Below are positions 1-10,350 of a DNA stretch of 64,000 nucleotides, piece by piece (positions within the stretch are counted from its first letter, which is position 1; every line of letters starts with the position of its first letter). The notes beneath the pieces are model-generated. The model was not told the origin of the DNA. It worked only from the letters and a program-made list of their open reading frames with translations, and ran no database searches. The stretch covers positions 18,148 through 82,147 of the forward strand of contig JAKFGP010000014.1 of NCBI GenBank assembly GCA_021502835.1, given 5' to 3'. The position numbers were made by a program, and so were the translations under genes. The stretch is from Streptomyces thinghirensis. GTDB lineage: Bacteria; Actinomycetota; Actinomycetia; Streptomycetales; Streptomycetaceae.

Positions 1-1541
1 CCCGCTGGCCGGTGATCGTGCTGCGCACTCAAGGGGCTGGACCGGCCCGGCCGGGGTCGACGGCCTGCCCGTGGAGAACACCTGACGCGCCCACCAGGTG
101 CCCTGTCCGCCGTGCGGACCGATCCGGAGCACCTCGCCCGGCTGGAGCGGTGGCTGCGCTCCTACCGGCCCGAGGAGCTGTTCGACGACGCCGGGGCACG
201 CCGGCCGCGGTCCTCGCCACCGTCCGCGGGGAGCACGTCGACTGGGCGCCACCACCCGCCAACGGCAGGACTCCTGCTGCCCGGCGCTGCCCTGCCGCCA
301 CTGGAGAAGTACGCCGTCCCCGTCGACGAACCCGGTGCGAGCACGCACGAGGCCACCCGGAGTGCTGGGCGACCTGCTGGCGGACGTCATGGCCGCCACC
401 GCCGGCTCGGCGCGACTTCCGCCTCGTCGGCCCCGACGAGACCGCCTCAACCGCCTCCAGGCCGTCTACGCCGCCAGCGGCAAGGCGCTGGCAGGAACGG
501 ACGCTGCCCGTCGACGAGGACCTCGACCGGCACGGCCCGTGTGATGGAGATCCTCTCCGAACACACCTGCCCAGGGCTGGCTGGAGGGCTACCCTCACCG
601 GCCGGCACGGACTCTTCTCCTGCTACGAGGCGTTCGTCCACATCGTCGACTCCGCTGGTCAACCAGCGCATTGAAGTGGCTGCGCGTGACCGCCGCCTGC
701 CCTGGCGCGCCCCCATCGCGTCCCTCAACTGCCTGTCACCTCCCACGTGCCCGGCGCCAGGACCGCGGCGGTTTCTCCCACCGGGGCTCGGCTTAGTCGA
801 CCACATCATCAACAAGAGCCCCGAGGCCGTGCTGAGGTCTACCTGCCGCCGGACGCCAACACCCTGCTCTCCGTCGCCGACCACGCCCTGCGCAGCCGCG
901 ACCTACATCAACGTGGTCGTCGCCGGCAAGCGGCCTACTTCGACTGGCTGTCCATGGAACAGGCGAGGTGCACTGCGCCCGGGGCGCGGCATCTGGGACT
1001 GGGCCGGCGCCGAGGACGGCAGCCGCGACCCCGACGTGGTGCTCGCCTGCGCGGGCGACGTCCCGACCCAGGAGGTACCCAGCCGCCGCCCAGCTGATCC
1101 GCCGCCACCTGCCCGACCTCGCCGTACGGGTGGTCAGCGTCGTGGACATCGCCCGGCTGCTGCCCCGGCGAAGAACACCCGCACGGCATGAGCGACTTCG
1201 GTACGACGGCCTGTTCACCGCCGACAAGCCGGTCATCTTCGCGTACCACGGCTACCCTGGCTGATCCACCGGCTCGCCTACCGGCGCACGGCCACACATC
1301 TGCACGTGCGCGGCTACAAGGAGATCGGGACCACCACCACACCTTCGACGGTGGTCGTCGGCAACGACATGGACCGCTACCGCCTGGTCATGGACGTCAT
1401 CGACCGCGTACCCGGCCTCGCCGTGCGCGCAACGGCCATTGCAGCAGCGCATGGAGGACGCCAGGCTGCTCCCTGCCGACTGGATCCGCGAACACGGAGT
1501 GGACCTGCCCCGAGGTCGCCGACTGGTCCTGGGCGGGCTCG
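1..1541 (+). CDS. xfp: Phosphoketolase (xylulose-5-P/fructose-6-P), C-terminal part
   Basis: This is the 3' part of a thiamine-diphosphate phosphoketolase, which splits xylulose 5-phosphate or fructose 6-phosphate into acetyl phosphate and an aldose phosphate in the cytoplasm. The 5' end lies outside the window. Diagnostic stretches appear in order across several frames: [19 protein letters not shown] near 130-180, then [11 protein letters not shown] near 800, then [19 protein letters not shown] near 910-965. The C-terminal domain follows with [13 protein letters not shown] near 1225-1255, [17 protein letters not shown] near 1300-1350 and [19 protein letters not shown] near 1365-1420. The homologous text ends at DWSWAG around 1540, the usual end of the family. 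No stop codon is visible there, and the frame runs on into the next gene. At least eight frame changes are present; one is a missing C in the CCCC run at about 1255. Confidence 0.88.
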
Positions 1542-1544
1542 CGG

Positions 1545-3959
1545 GTGACGGCGACGCCCACGACCTGGGACTACGACCACTGCGACCCCGCCGAGGAGCG
1601 GCTGCGCGATCGCTGTGCACTACTCAGCAACGGCTACTCCGCCACCCGGGGCGCGCTGCCCGAGTGCGTCGCGGACGACGTGCACTACCCGGGCACCTAC
1701 GTGGCTGGCGCTGCCACAACCGGCTCACCTCCAGCGTCGCCGGGACGAGAGGTAGAGGCACGTAGAGAACGAGGACGCATGGTCAACCCTCCCGAGCTGG
1801 CTGCCGCTGCGCTTCCGGGTCGCCGGAGGGGAGTGGCTCACGCCGGACACCGCCGACGTACTCGACCACCGCCAGACCGTGCATCTGGACTCGGGCGTGC
1901 TGGAGCGCCGCACCCACTTCGCGCTCGGCAGGGGACGTGTGCTGTCCGTGCGCCAGCTGCGCCTGGTGCACATGGCTCGATCCCCATCTCGCCGCGATGC
2001 GCACGGAGTTACGGTCGACTCGGTGCACGGCGAGACCTGGACGTGGAGGCGGCCCTCGACGGCCGGTGTCACCAGCTCCGGGGTGCCGCTACCGGGACCT
2101 GGAGGCCGGCCACCCAGACCCACGTGCACACTGGCAGCGCCGATGACGGCACGGTCTGGCTGCGCCGCCGCTACCCCGCACCTCGGACATCCGGGTCGGC
2201 CTGGCGGCCCGCGCGACGGCCGACGCGCCGGTCACCCCGGCACGGGAACACCTGCAGGTCACGCCAGCGCGACGCCCTGCGGGCGACACCGGAGGCCGCA
2301 CCGTCACCGTCGACAAGGTGGTGGCTCTGCACACCTCACGCGACCCGGCGATCAGCGACCCGCTGCAGGCCGCCGTCGACCGGGTGGCCCGACGCCCCCG
2401 GCTTCGACGAACTGCTGGTGTCGCACCGGACGGCCTGGGGCCAGCTGTGGCGCCGCGCCGAACTCGAGGTACCCGGCGAGGCGGGCAGCATTCTGCGCCT
2501 GCACCTCTTCCACGTGCTGCAGACCCTCTCCCCGCACACCGCCGACCTCCGACGTGGGCGTACCGGCCCGCGGGCTGCACGGGGAGGCGTACCCGGGGGC
2601 ATGTCTTCTGGGACGAGCTGTTCGTCCTGCCCCTACCTCAACCTGCACTTCCCCGGGTGTCCCCGGCCCTGCTCCACTACCGGCACCGCCGCCTCGGAAG
2701 TGAGCCCGCGCGCGCCGCGGCCGCGCGATCGGCAGGCGCGGCGCGCTGTACCCGTGGCAGAGCGGCAGCGACGGACGCGAGGAGACCAGCAGCTCCACCT
2801 CAACCCGCACCTCGGGCCGCTGGCTGCCGGACCACCTCGCACCTCCAGCACCATGTGGGGTCGGCGATCGCGTACAACGTGTGGCAGTACTGCGAGGCGA
2901 GCGGCGACGAGGAGTTCCTGCACACCAAGGGTGCCGAGATGCTGCTGCAGATCGCGCGCTTCTGGGCGGACTCCGCCACCTGGGACGAGCACCTGGGAAG
3001 GAGCACCGCATCAGGGGCGTCGTCGGCCCCGACGAGTACCACGAGGCCTACCCCGGCGCCGTGCGTCCGGGCCTCGACGACAACGCGCCTACACCAACGT
3101 CACCGCCGCCTGGGTCCTGTCCCGCACCCTGGAGGTCCTGGCGGACCTGCCCGAGCCCCGCCGCCGGGAACTCGTCGAGCGCACCGCCCTGCACGACGGC
3201 GAACTGGAACAGTGGAGGACGTCTCCCGCACCCTCCACGTGCCCTTCCACGAGGGCGTCGTCAGCCAGTTCGACGGGTACGGCGACCTCGCCGAACTCGA
3301 CTGGGAGGGCCTGCGCAGGCGCTACGGCGACATCCGGCGCCTCGACCGCGTCCTGGAGGCCGAGGACGACAGCGTCAACAACTACCAGGCGTCCAAGCAG
3401 GCCGACGTACTGATGCTGGGCTTACCTCTTCTCCCCCGGCCGAACTCCGTTCGCTCTTCGAGCGGCTGGGTACCGCTTGACGAGGCGACCTGGCAGCGCA
3501 CCGTCGACTACTACCTGGCCCGCGCACCAGCCACGGCTCCACCCTCAGCGGGCTCGTTCACGGGTGGATCCTGGCCCGGGCCCGCCGCGCCGAAGCCTGG
3601 ACGTTCTCGCCGGGAGGCCCCTCAAGGGCGACGTCGCCGACCTCCAGGGCGAGCACCACCGGCGAGGGCATCCACCTCGGCGCCATGGCGGGCACCCTCG
3701 ACCTGGGTACAGCGGGGCCTGACCGGACTGGAGACCGTGCGGGCGCCCTGTGGCTGGACCCGGTGCCGCTGCCGGAGCTGTCGTCGTACGGGTTCTCCAT
3801 CCGCTACCAGGGCCACCGGGGGTACGACTCCGGCTGGAGCACGGCAGCCTGGAGATCGCCGTGCCGGCCTCCGGCAGCCTGCCGTTCGACGTCCGGCTGC
3901 CGGACCGCGCGGTGCGCCTCCAGCCGGGCGACACCTGCCGCCTCGCGCTCCCGGACTGA
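1545..3959 (+). CDS. Glycoside hydrolase family 65 protein (disaccharide phosphorylase type)
   Basis: The family covers maltose, trehalose and kojibiose phosphorylases, and about 800 residues are expected. Visible landmarks: the N-terminal domain start DPAEERLR and [14 protein letters not shown] (1580-1660), [12 protein letters not shown] (1675-1715), and the catalytic (alpha/alpha)6 barrel with [12 protein letters not shown] (2610-2645). Further on are [24 protein letters not shown] text (2740-2810), [19 protein letters not shown] (2850-2905) and [15 protein letters not shown] near 3020-3060. The Glu in GPDEYH matches the family's general acid. The stop is at 3957. The GTG at 1545 is chosen because family homology begins just after it and phosphoketolase homology ends just before it; both lie in the same frame, so a lost stop is more likely than a true fusion. 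Frameshifts occur throughout. The substrate cannot be told; beside phosphoketolase, a sugar-phosphate salvage role is an inference. Confidence 0.85.
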
Positions 3960-3972
3960 CCGCTCCGTCCCG

Positions 3973-4433
3973 TCAGGCCCACGGGGAGTAGGTCACGACG
4001 CGGGGGCTCCGTCCGGCCTGCCCGTCGGTGTAGGTCAGCGTCATCCGCATGTAGCTGCCGCTCGCCCGGGTCCTTCTCCAGTGCCCGCGGCTGGTCGAGC
4101 CGGACGGTGACGGATACGAAGGTGGAACGTGCCCGCGGCGCAGTACGGGTCGCAGTCGTTGATGGCGTTGCTGCCCCGGCCCACCGCGGCGTTCGCGTCC
4201 CACCGGAACCAGTGCAGCGACACCAGGCGACTGTTGCCGTCACCGCAGGCCAGCAGGAACGCCTCGGGCCGCACCTCCGGCTGCCGGGAGCGGTCGACCA
4301 GCACGGGATCCCGCGTCTGCTGTGACGATGTCGCCCGTTCCGCAGGCGGTGCGGCGGAGGCCGTGCCCAGGGGTACTGCGAGCGCGGCGGCGGCACAGAG
4401 CGTGACCGCTGCCCTCATCGGGTTCCTGCCCAT
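3973..4433 (-). CDS. Secreted hypothetical protein
   Basis: A protein of about 150 residues opening with a clear Sec signal peptide: MGRNPMRAAV, a hydrophobic core (LCAAAALAVPLG) and an AXA-type site TASAAPP. The mature part contains FLLACGDGNSRLVSLHWFRW (one frame), NAINDCDPYCAAGTFHSYP with paired cysteines, and ends MRMTLTYTDGQAG...VVTYSPWA. I recall a family of short secreted Streptomyces proteins with the same GDGN, CxPYCAAGTFHSYPV and YTxMTLTYT pattern, but no function is known to me. Two frame changes fall in the second half. It converges with the GH65 gene upstream. The two Cys pairs suggest disulfides outside the cell, which is inference. Confidence 0.7.
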
Positions 4434-4687
4434 GTCTGCTCCCGGCCGTCTCGGGGTCGCTTGTCTCCGCTCTCCGTCTCCCCGTACCGACCGTACGGCC
4501 GTGTCCGGAAACCCACCACTCGTACGGAGCAACGCGGGCCGGGAGGCGCCTGCGCCGGGCCGGGTGGTGCGATAAGGCGCCGATTGCATCCACCGTGTGG
4601 TCCTCGGGGCGGTCCGCAACCACCGTCGCCGCCCCGGTGTCTCATGCCGTCAAAGAACGGCGACTCCATCGGGTGGAGGACCGCGGT

Positions 4688-4983
4688 ATGCACACGATGA
4701 CTGCCCCGACTGCCCCGACTGCCGCCGACCCGGCGCGCTGCGCTCCCGCGACGCCCAGGGCGACTTCCTGCTCCAGCCGCCCGACCCGGCCGCACGCGTC
4801 CCCAGCCGCATCGACCCCGTCGACCTGCGCCGCCTGGACCTGCTCGCCCTCCTGACCGCGGTGCGGGCATCGCGCCCTCCAGCCGGGGACCGTGCCGCCA
4901 TCGCCCAGCTCAGCGAGCTGCCGGGCAGCGTGCACACGGCACTGCACCGGTGGCTGGAGCAGGCGTACGGGTTCTGCCGGTGA
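4688..4983 (+). CDS. Small hypothetical protein
   Basis: The ATG at 4688 follows a GGAGG-like ribosome site (about 4675). Reading MHTMTAPTAPTAADPARC, then one frame change near 4745, gives DAQGDFLLQPPDPAARVPSR and DPVDLRRLDLLALLTAVRAS, ending WLEQAYGFCR with the TGA at 4981. The protein is about 98 residues, predicted soluble and helical, with no domain I recognise. The stop codon is itself the first unit of a 10-bp tandem repeat. It stands alone between two minus-strand genes. Confidence 0.55.
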
Positions 4984-5030
4984 GGGCCGGTGAGGGGCGG
5001 TGAGGGGCGGTGAGGGCCGGTGATGTGCGG
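4981..5030. repeat. 10-bp tandem repeat
   Basis: Four copies of TGAGGGSCGG (S is C or G) lie head to tail at 4981-5020, and a degenerate fifth copy (TGATGTGCGG) at 5021-5030. The first TGA is the stop codon of the preceding gene. The array fills the gap before the end of the convergent arginine deiminase gene. Copy number may be unreliable given the sequence quality. Confidence 0.8.
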
Positions 5031-5053
5031 TGGCGTGCCCCCGGGACTCGCGC

Positions 5054-6315
5054 TCAGAAGTCGACGGGGTCCCGTACCAACGGGCACGTCATGCAGTGCC
5101 CCCGCCGCGGCCCCGGCCCAGTTCCGCGCCCACGATGGTGACGACCTCGATGCGGGCCTCGCGCAGCAGGGCGTTGGTGAGGGTGTTGCGGTCATAGGTG
5201 AACACCACGCCGGGTTCCACGGCGACGGCGTTGTTGCCGCTGTCCCACTGCTGGCGTTCGGAGGCGTAGGCGTCGCCGCCCGTCTCCACCACCCGCAGCG
5301 AGGACAGCCCGAGCGCCCTTGGCGACTACGTCCACGAAGGGGTGGTGCCCTCGTCGACGACGTCGAAGCCGGGCGCGCGGTCTCCGGGACGCAGGGAGAA
5401 GGTGTGCACCCCGTCCATGATCCGGGGGTAGAGGGTGACCACGTCCCGGTCGGCGAAGGTGAACACCGTGTCCAGGTGCATGGCGGACCGCAGCTTCGGC
5501 ATCCCGGCGACCACGACGTGCCGCGCGGCGCCGTTGCGGAACAGCGCGGCGGCCACCTGGGTGATGGCCTGACGCGAGGTGCGCTCGCTCATGCCCATGA
5601 GGACGACGCCGTTGCCCACCGGCATGATGTCGCCGCCCTCGAGGGTGGCCTCGCCCCAGTCGAGTTCGGGGTCGCCCCACCACACCGTCGAGCCCCTGAA
5701 GTCGGGGTGGAAGGTGCTAGACCGCCTTCATCAGTAGCGTCTCGTCGTGCCGCGCCGGCCAGTACAGCGGGTTGAGGTGAGCCCGCCGTACAGCCAGCAG
5801 GTCGTGTCGCGGGTGTACAGCGTGTTGGGCAGGGGCGGCATCAGGTACTCGCGCGCGCCGGTGGATTCGCGGGCCAGCGCGAGGTGGGGGGAGCGGAAGT
5901 CCTCGGGCAGGTCGCCGGTGGCGAGCCCGCCGACGAGGTACTCGGCCAGTTCCCTGGGCGACAGGGTCTCCAGGTAGGCGCGGGTCGCGTCGATGAGGCC
6001 GATGCCGACCTGGTTGGCGGTGATCTTCCGGTCCAGGAGCCATGACCTCGCCTCCGGGATCGCCATGATCTGCGCCAGCAGGTCGTGCAGCTCCACCACC
6101 TCCACCCCGCGCCGGCGCAGTTCGCCGACGAACGCGGCATGGTCGCGCTGGGCGTTCTCCACCCACATCACGTCGTCGAAGAGCAGGTCGTCGGAGTTGG
6201 TCGGGGTGAGCCGCCGGTGCGCCAGACCGGGGGAGCACACCAGGACCTTGCGCAGCCTGCCGACCTCGGAGTGGACGCCGAGCGCGGACATCGCGGCGCT
6301 CTCGTTGCTGTTCAC
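5054..6315 (-). CDS. arcA: Arginine deiminase
   Basis: Hydrolyses L-arginine to citrulline and ammonia, the first step of the ADI pathway. The start is GTG at 6315 ([19 protein letters not shown]) with GGGAGG just upstream. Family text follows: [28 protein letters not shown] (guanidino-group transferase signature), [26 protein letters not shown], then [31 protein letters not shown] (catalytic His region), and the C-terminal [10 protein letters not shown] with the catalytic Cys. The length of about 415 residues is normal. One frame change near 5718 makes an artificial TAG after LLMKA, and two more occur near 5320 and 5090. The antiporter gene lies 62 bp upstream on the same strand, so they probably form an arcDA-type operon. 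Confidence 0.92.
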
Positions 6316-6377
6316 ACGGCCTCCCTTGAAGGATGCGGGACGAGGCGGAGGAGGGGAAACGACGGGGACGCGGTGGC

Positions 6378-7832
6378 TCACAGGCTGATCCATCCGGCCG
6401 CCAGGGCCACGATGCCGAGCACCGCGCCGACCACGGAGACGGCCAGCACGACGAGTTCCCCGGGCGAGAACAGCCGTCGGCCCTGTTCACGGCGGGCCAT
6501 CACGAACAGGGCGGTCGCCGGGGCGTAGAGGATGAAGGAGACCAGCACGAACTTCAGGCCGGCCGCGTACAGCAGGAATGCGGTGTACAGCGTGGCGACG
6601 ACACCGACGACGAACTCGCGCCGGGAGGTACGGCCGCCCGCCGTGAGCGGGTCGGCACGGGCACCGATCCGCACGGCGAACCCCGCCGCCAGCAAGTACG
6701 GGATCAGCGAGAGCGCGCTGGTCAGGTTGAGCGCGAAGTTGAAGGCGTCGTCCGAGAAACTGGTGGCGATCAGCACCACCTGGGTGAGCAGCGAGGTCAT
6801 CAGCAGCGCCGGCACGGGCACATCGACGGCGTTGGCCCGGCGCAGGAAGCGCGGCATGTCGTCGTCCTTGGCCGCGACGAAGAGCACCTCCGCCGCCATC
6901 AGCGTCCACGCCAGATAGGCGCCCAGCACCGACACGATCAGGCCGACGCTGATGAACACCCGGCCCCAGGTGCCGACGGCCTCCTCCAGGACGCCCGCCA
7001 TGGAGGGCTGACGCAGTTCGGCGATCTCGGCCATCGGCATGATGCCGTACGACACGATGGTCACCGACGCGAAGACGGCGAACACGCTGAGGAAGCCGAG
7101 CACCGTCGCCCTGCCCACGTCCGACCGGCGCTTGGCGTGCCGGGAGTAGACGCTGGCGCCCTCCACGCCGAGGAAGACGAACACGGTGGCCAGCATGGTG
7201 CCGCGCACCTGCGAGAACAGGGAACCGGCGTAGTCCGCGCCGCCGAAGTTGTCGGCGAACACGCTCGGCCGGAAGTACACCAGGGCGAGGATGACGAAGA
7301 TCACGATGGGTACGAGCTTGGCCACCGTGACGACCTTGTTGATGGCGGTCGCTTCCTTAACACCGCGCCGGATCATCCAGTAGAACGCCCACAGCCCGAT
7401 CGAGGACAGGACGACCGCGAGGGCGGTGTCCCCGTCGCCGAGGCCCGGCCAGATCGAGCCGATGGTCGACATGATGAGGACCCAGTACGTCACATTGCCG
7501 ACGCAGGTGCTGGCCCAGTAGCCGAAGGCGGCGAAGAAGCCCAGGTACTCACCGAAGCCGGCCTTGGCGTACGCGTACACACCGGCGTCCAGGTCGGGTC
7601 TGCGTACGGCGAGCGACTGGAAGACGAAGGCCAGCATCAGCATGCCGGTGCCGGCGATGGCCCAGGCGATCAGCGCCCCCGCGACGCCGGTCTCCTCGGC
7701 GAACCGCCCCGGCAGCGAGAACACCCCGGCGCCCACCATCGAGCCGACGACCATGGCCGTCAGGGTGAACAGCGGCAGCTTGGCGGTCGGCGGGGACTCC
7801 CCGTCCGTGTCGGAAGCAGCGGCCTGTGACAT
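6378..7832 (-). CDS. arcD: Basic amino-acid antiporter, APC superfamily (arginine:ornithine type)
   Basis: One of the few long genes with no frame break: 484 residues from the ATG at 7832. That start has AGAGGGA 5 bases upstream and is preferred over an in-frame start at 7877. About 12 hydrophobic segments are visible. TM1 carries the APC signature region [20 protein letters not shown], and [19 protein letters not shown] is the conserved loop of TM6. The family exchanges arginine or lysine for ornithine or polyamines at the cytoplasmic membrane. Placement directly upstream of arginine deiminase supports arginine uptake coupled to ornithine export. The exact substrates are inferred. Confidence 0.85.
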   Translation of the reverse strand: MSQAAASDTDGESPPTAKLPLFTLTAMVVGSMVGAGVFSLPGRFAEETGVAGALIAWAIAGTGMLMLAFVFQSLAVRRPDLDAGVYAYAKAGFGEYLGFFAAFGYWASTCVGNVTYWVLIMSTIGSIWPGLGDGDTALAVVLSSIGLWAFYWMIRRGVKEATAINKVVTVAKLVPIVIFVILALVYFRPSVFADNFGGADYAGSLFSQVRGTMLATVFVFLGVEGASVYSRHAKRRSDVGRATVLGFLSVFAVFASVTIVSYGIMPMAEIAELRQPSMAGVLEEAVGTWGRVFISVGLIVSVLGAYLAWTLMAAEVLFVAAKDDDMPRFLRRANAVDVPVPALLMTSLLTQVVLIATSFSDDAFNFALNLTSALSLIPYLLAAGFAVRIGARADPLTAGGRTSRREFVVGVVATLYTAFLLYAAGLKFVLVSFILYAPATALFVMARREQGRRLFSPGELVVLAVSVVGAVLGIVALAAGWISL

Positions 7833-7931
7833 GCCGTCCCTCTGGGTCGCCGAGCGATTGCGACCACTGTGCATCACATGGTGGCTCCGGGCATCTTGTT
7901 CACCTCCGCCACCCGGCTCCGCACGGCGCGC

Positions 7932-8798
7932 TCATCGCCCGGTGCGCAGGTCGATGCCGCGCCGGGCGAGTGTGAGTACACCCATGACGATCAAGGCGAC
8001 GCCGAGCAACTGCGGCACGATCCACCAGCCGGCGCGCACGTCCTCCTGGTAGAGGACGACACCGAGCAGGAGGCTCACCGCGGCGTCCCCCCAGAGTGAG
8101 GGCGGGCTGGGAGGCGACGAGGGGCCGCCCTGCATGGCGTGCTCCAGCAGGAGCACGGCACCCACACCGGCCGCGGCGAAGCCATGCGTCTGCCACGTGG
8201 TCAGGGAAGCCGACCAGGCCGTCGGTGTCCAGGACGCGCATGGAGTCCTTCATCAGAGCGGCCGTCAGGGCGTAGCACACCGCGGTGGCCGCACCGAGAC
8301 AACCGGCGCGGGCCTTGCCGACCAGGCGCTTCAGACCGGCCGCGGTCAGCAACACGGCCGCCACGGCGCAGGCCACCAGCGCGGGCACCCACCGATCCAG
8401 GGGCACGTCGGCCTCGCCGCCGTCGGGCGCGGCCGACGCCAGCGCGACACCGAGCCCGACGACGACCCCGCCGACGGCGAGCCACATGACGTGACTCATG
8501 TGGCGGCCGGTCATCAGCGAGGCCAGCAGCAGGGCCAGGGGAAGCTCCAGCACGAACAACGGCTGTACGAGTGACAGCGGCCCCGTCGCCCAGAGCCACC
8601 GCCTGCGCCACACCGGCGACGACGACGGCCAGCATGCCGCCGATCCAGACCGGCCGCCGCAACAGGTCGAGCACCAGTCCCGGGCGGGAAGCCCTGGGTC
8701 TGCGGCACACTCAGCGCGGCACGCCGCTGGAACACGGTGGCCAGCGCGTTGCTGAACGCGGCGAGGAGTGCGAAGAGCACCGGTAGTACAACACCCAT
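7932..8798 (-). CDS. DMT (EamA-like) membrane transporter
   Basis: About 289 residues. The start MGVVLPVLFALLAAFSNAL (8798) matches the first helix of Streptomyces DMT proteins, followed by ATVFQRRAAL. Later helices appear in other frames: IGGMLAVVVAGVAQAVALG, LFVLELPLALLLASLM with RHMSHVMWLAVGGVVVGLG, ACAVAAVLLTAAGLKRLVG, GAATAVCYALTAALMKDSM, and finally AVSLLLGVVLYQED with IVPQLLGVALIVMGVLTLA and the end GIDLRTGR. About ten helices in two EamA halves are expected. Frame changes fall near 8690, 8580 and 8200. The substrate is unknown. It lies 99 bp upstream of the antiporter gene on the same strand. Confidence 0.78.
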
Positions 8799-8890
8799 CC
8801 ACCGATCCTCACCCCGTATCCCCCGACCGCGCGCGCGCGCCACGACGGGGAGGACGGTGCGACCGTGTGCGGTGCCGGGCGCGAACGCCG

Positions 8891-9655
8891 TCAGTTGTCG
8901 CTCTGCGCGGACGGCTTCTCCGTTCCCGCGTCCTGCTTCTCCTGCTTCTGCTTTCGCCTCCGGCGTCTCGGTGGCGGTGTAGTAGACCGAGGTGCCCTGC
9001 TTGGAACGCTGAGCCTGGTTCTTGGCGACGAGTCCCTCGAGGGTGGTGCGGACGACCGTGGTCTTGATGGTGCGTCCGGAGTTGGCCTGACCGAGCGCCG
9101 TGGTGACCTCGGCGGCGGAGCGCGGCTCATTCTGTTCGACGAGGTGGTTGCGCACCAGCTCGACCAGCGTGGGCCGGTCGGCGACCGGCGTCGACGCCTT
9201 CTTCGCCGCCGGCTTCTTGACGGCCTTGGTGGACGACTTGGCGGTCGGCTTGGCGGTCGACTTGGCCGCCGGCGGTGGCAGGCGCCGCGTCGGTCTTCGA
9301 GGCCGGCTTGGCACCCGGCTTCAGGGGCGGCGGCGCGCTTGGGAGCGGTGGCGGCCTTCCTGCTCCGCGTGCGCTTTCCGGCGGCCGACTCCGTGGCGGC
9401 GCTGTCCCGGGGAGCGGGGACGGCGGCCGTGTCGGTCGCGGGCTGGGCCGGCGGGGGAGGTGATGCCGAGCGCCTGCTGCATGTTCACCAGCAGGGCGTG
9501 GTCGTGCTGCAGCGCGGCCAGCTGCTGCTGCAGAGCGGTGATCTCCCGCGCTGACGCGCTCCTGCTCCTTGATGTTGCTCTCCAGGTCGTCGGTCACCTG
9601 GACGCTGTACTGCGATGCCAGGTTGGGTGGCGGTCTGCATCGTGCTCTCGGACAT
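8891..9655 (-). CDS. Coiled-coil / histone H1-like / winged-helix protein, putative DNA-binding
   Basis: Starts at the ATG at 9655 (MSESTMQTATQ) with GGAGAG 6-9 bases upstream. Three parts can be read across frames. First is an N-terminal coiled coil: YSVQVTDDLESNIKEQERVS, then ITALQQQLAALQHDHALLV. Next comes a Lys/Ala/Pro-rich linker of histone H1 type with repeats such as STAKPTAKSSTKAVKKPAAK. Last is a winged-helix-like domain, RPTLVELVRNHLVEQNEPRS then TTVVRTTLEGLVAKNQAQRS and TSVYYT, ending in an acidic tail KPSAQSDN. About 250 residues. The wHTH plus H1-like tail suggests a nucleoid or regulatory role; that is inference. Confidence 0.7.
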
Positions 9656-9922
9656 GGTGTTGACTCTCCTCGATTCGCGGCCGTGAAGGCTCGTGAGGAA
9701 CGGCGGGACATCAGGCGCGGGACATGGGGACCATGTCCGATCGGCGCCCGGCACGCGGAGAACTGGAGACTGCCACCGGCTGTGCTGACACACAGATAGT
9801 ACGGACGGACAGCGCCTGTTGTTCCCCTGTTTGCTGCCGGGCCGGTATACCACGTATGGCCGCCAACGTGGTATGTGCCGCGAGTTACTCGCGCACATGT
9901 TCGGAGCGCCGACACTCGGCAC

Positions 9923-10262
9923 TCACTCGCCGCCGGGCACCTCGACGATGTTTCCGTCCTTGTCGACGGTGTGAGTCTGCCAGTAGGTGTCCCACTCGTC
10001 GCCGACGTGCTCGGGGACCTTGCCCTCGGGGTAACGGGTGTAACCCTCGGGCGGCCTCCTCGTCGTTGGGAACGCAGGCACTGCCGGTGCTGCCGATGGT
10101 CATGACCGGGTACTCGCCGCCGCCGCAGGTCGCCTCCTGCATGGAGCAGCCGGTCAGGATCGCGGCGACGGTCACGCAGACCAGGGCGAACCCCGGGGCG
10201 GACCGCGTCGCGCGGTTGACGCGCGGGGGCGACGGGCGGTGAACTCGGCCGGCGGTGCGCAC
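9923..10262 (-). CDS. SCO0607-family lipoprotein
   Basis: About 112 residues. The GTG at 10262 gives MRTAGRVHRPSP, a hydrophobic stretch FALVCVTVAAILTGCS with a lipobox ending in Cys (LTGC), then a mature part with a second Cys pair: QEATCGGGEYPVMTIGSTGS and ACVPNDEE. After a frame change near 10045 it reads KVPEHVGDEWDTYWQTHTVD and ends NIVEVPGGE with the TGA at 9923. I recognise this as the family named after S. coelicolor SCO0607, a surface lipoprotein of unknown function. It is the first gene of no obvious operon; 267 bp without a gene separate it from the winged-helix gene downstream. Confidence 0.8.
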
Positions 10263-10350
10263 GGTTGGCTCCTCTGGGTGGCTGGTACGGCAAGCCTCCC
10301 CCGGCGGGAAAACACCTCATGAGTACGAGTACTCAATCGGGAGGGCCGTA

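Noticed and set aside
1188..3413. Phosphoketolase-GH65 fusion protein
   Set aside because: The shared frame is short-lived on both sides and the junction falls exactly where one family ends and the other begins, so loss of a stop codon by a base error is more likely.
4981..5030. CRISPR-like repeats
   Set aside because: The units are 10 bp, contiguous and without spacers. The repeats at 22730 and 38902 likewise have no spacers, and no cas gene is present.
6333..7829. Plus-strand open frame of 498 codons opposite the antiporter gene
   Set aside because: Its His/Gln/Asp/Gly-rich text is the usual antisense shadow of a hydrophobic membrane protein; the minus strand has an intact recognised transporter.
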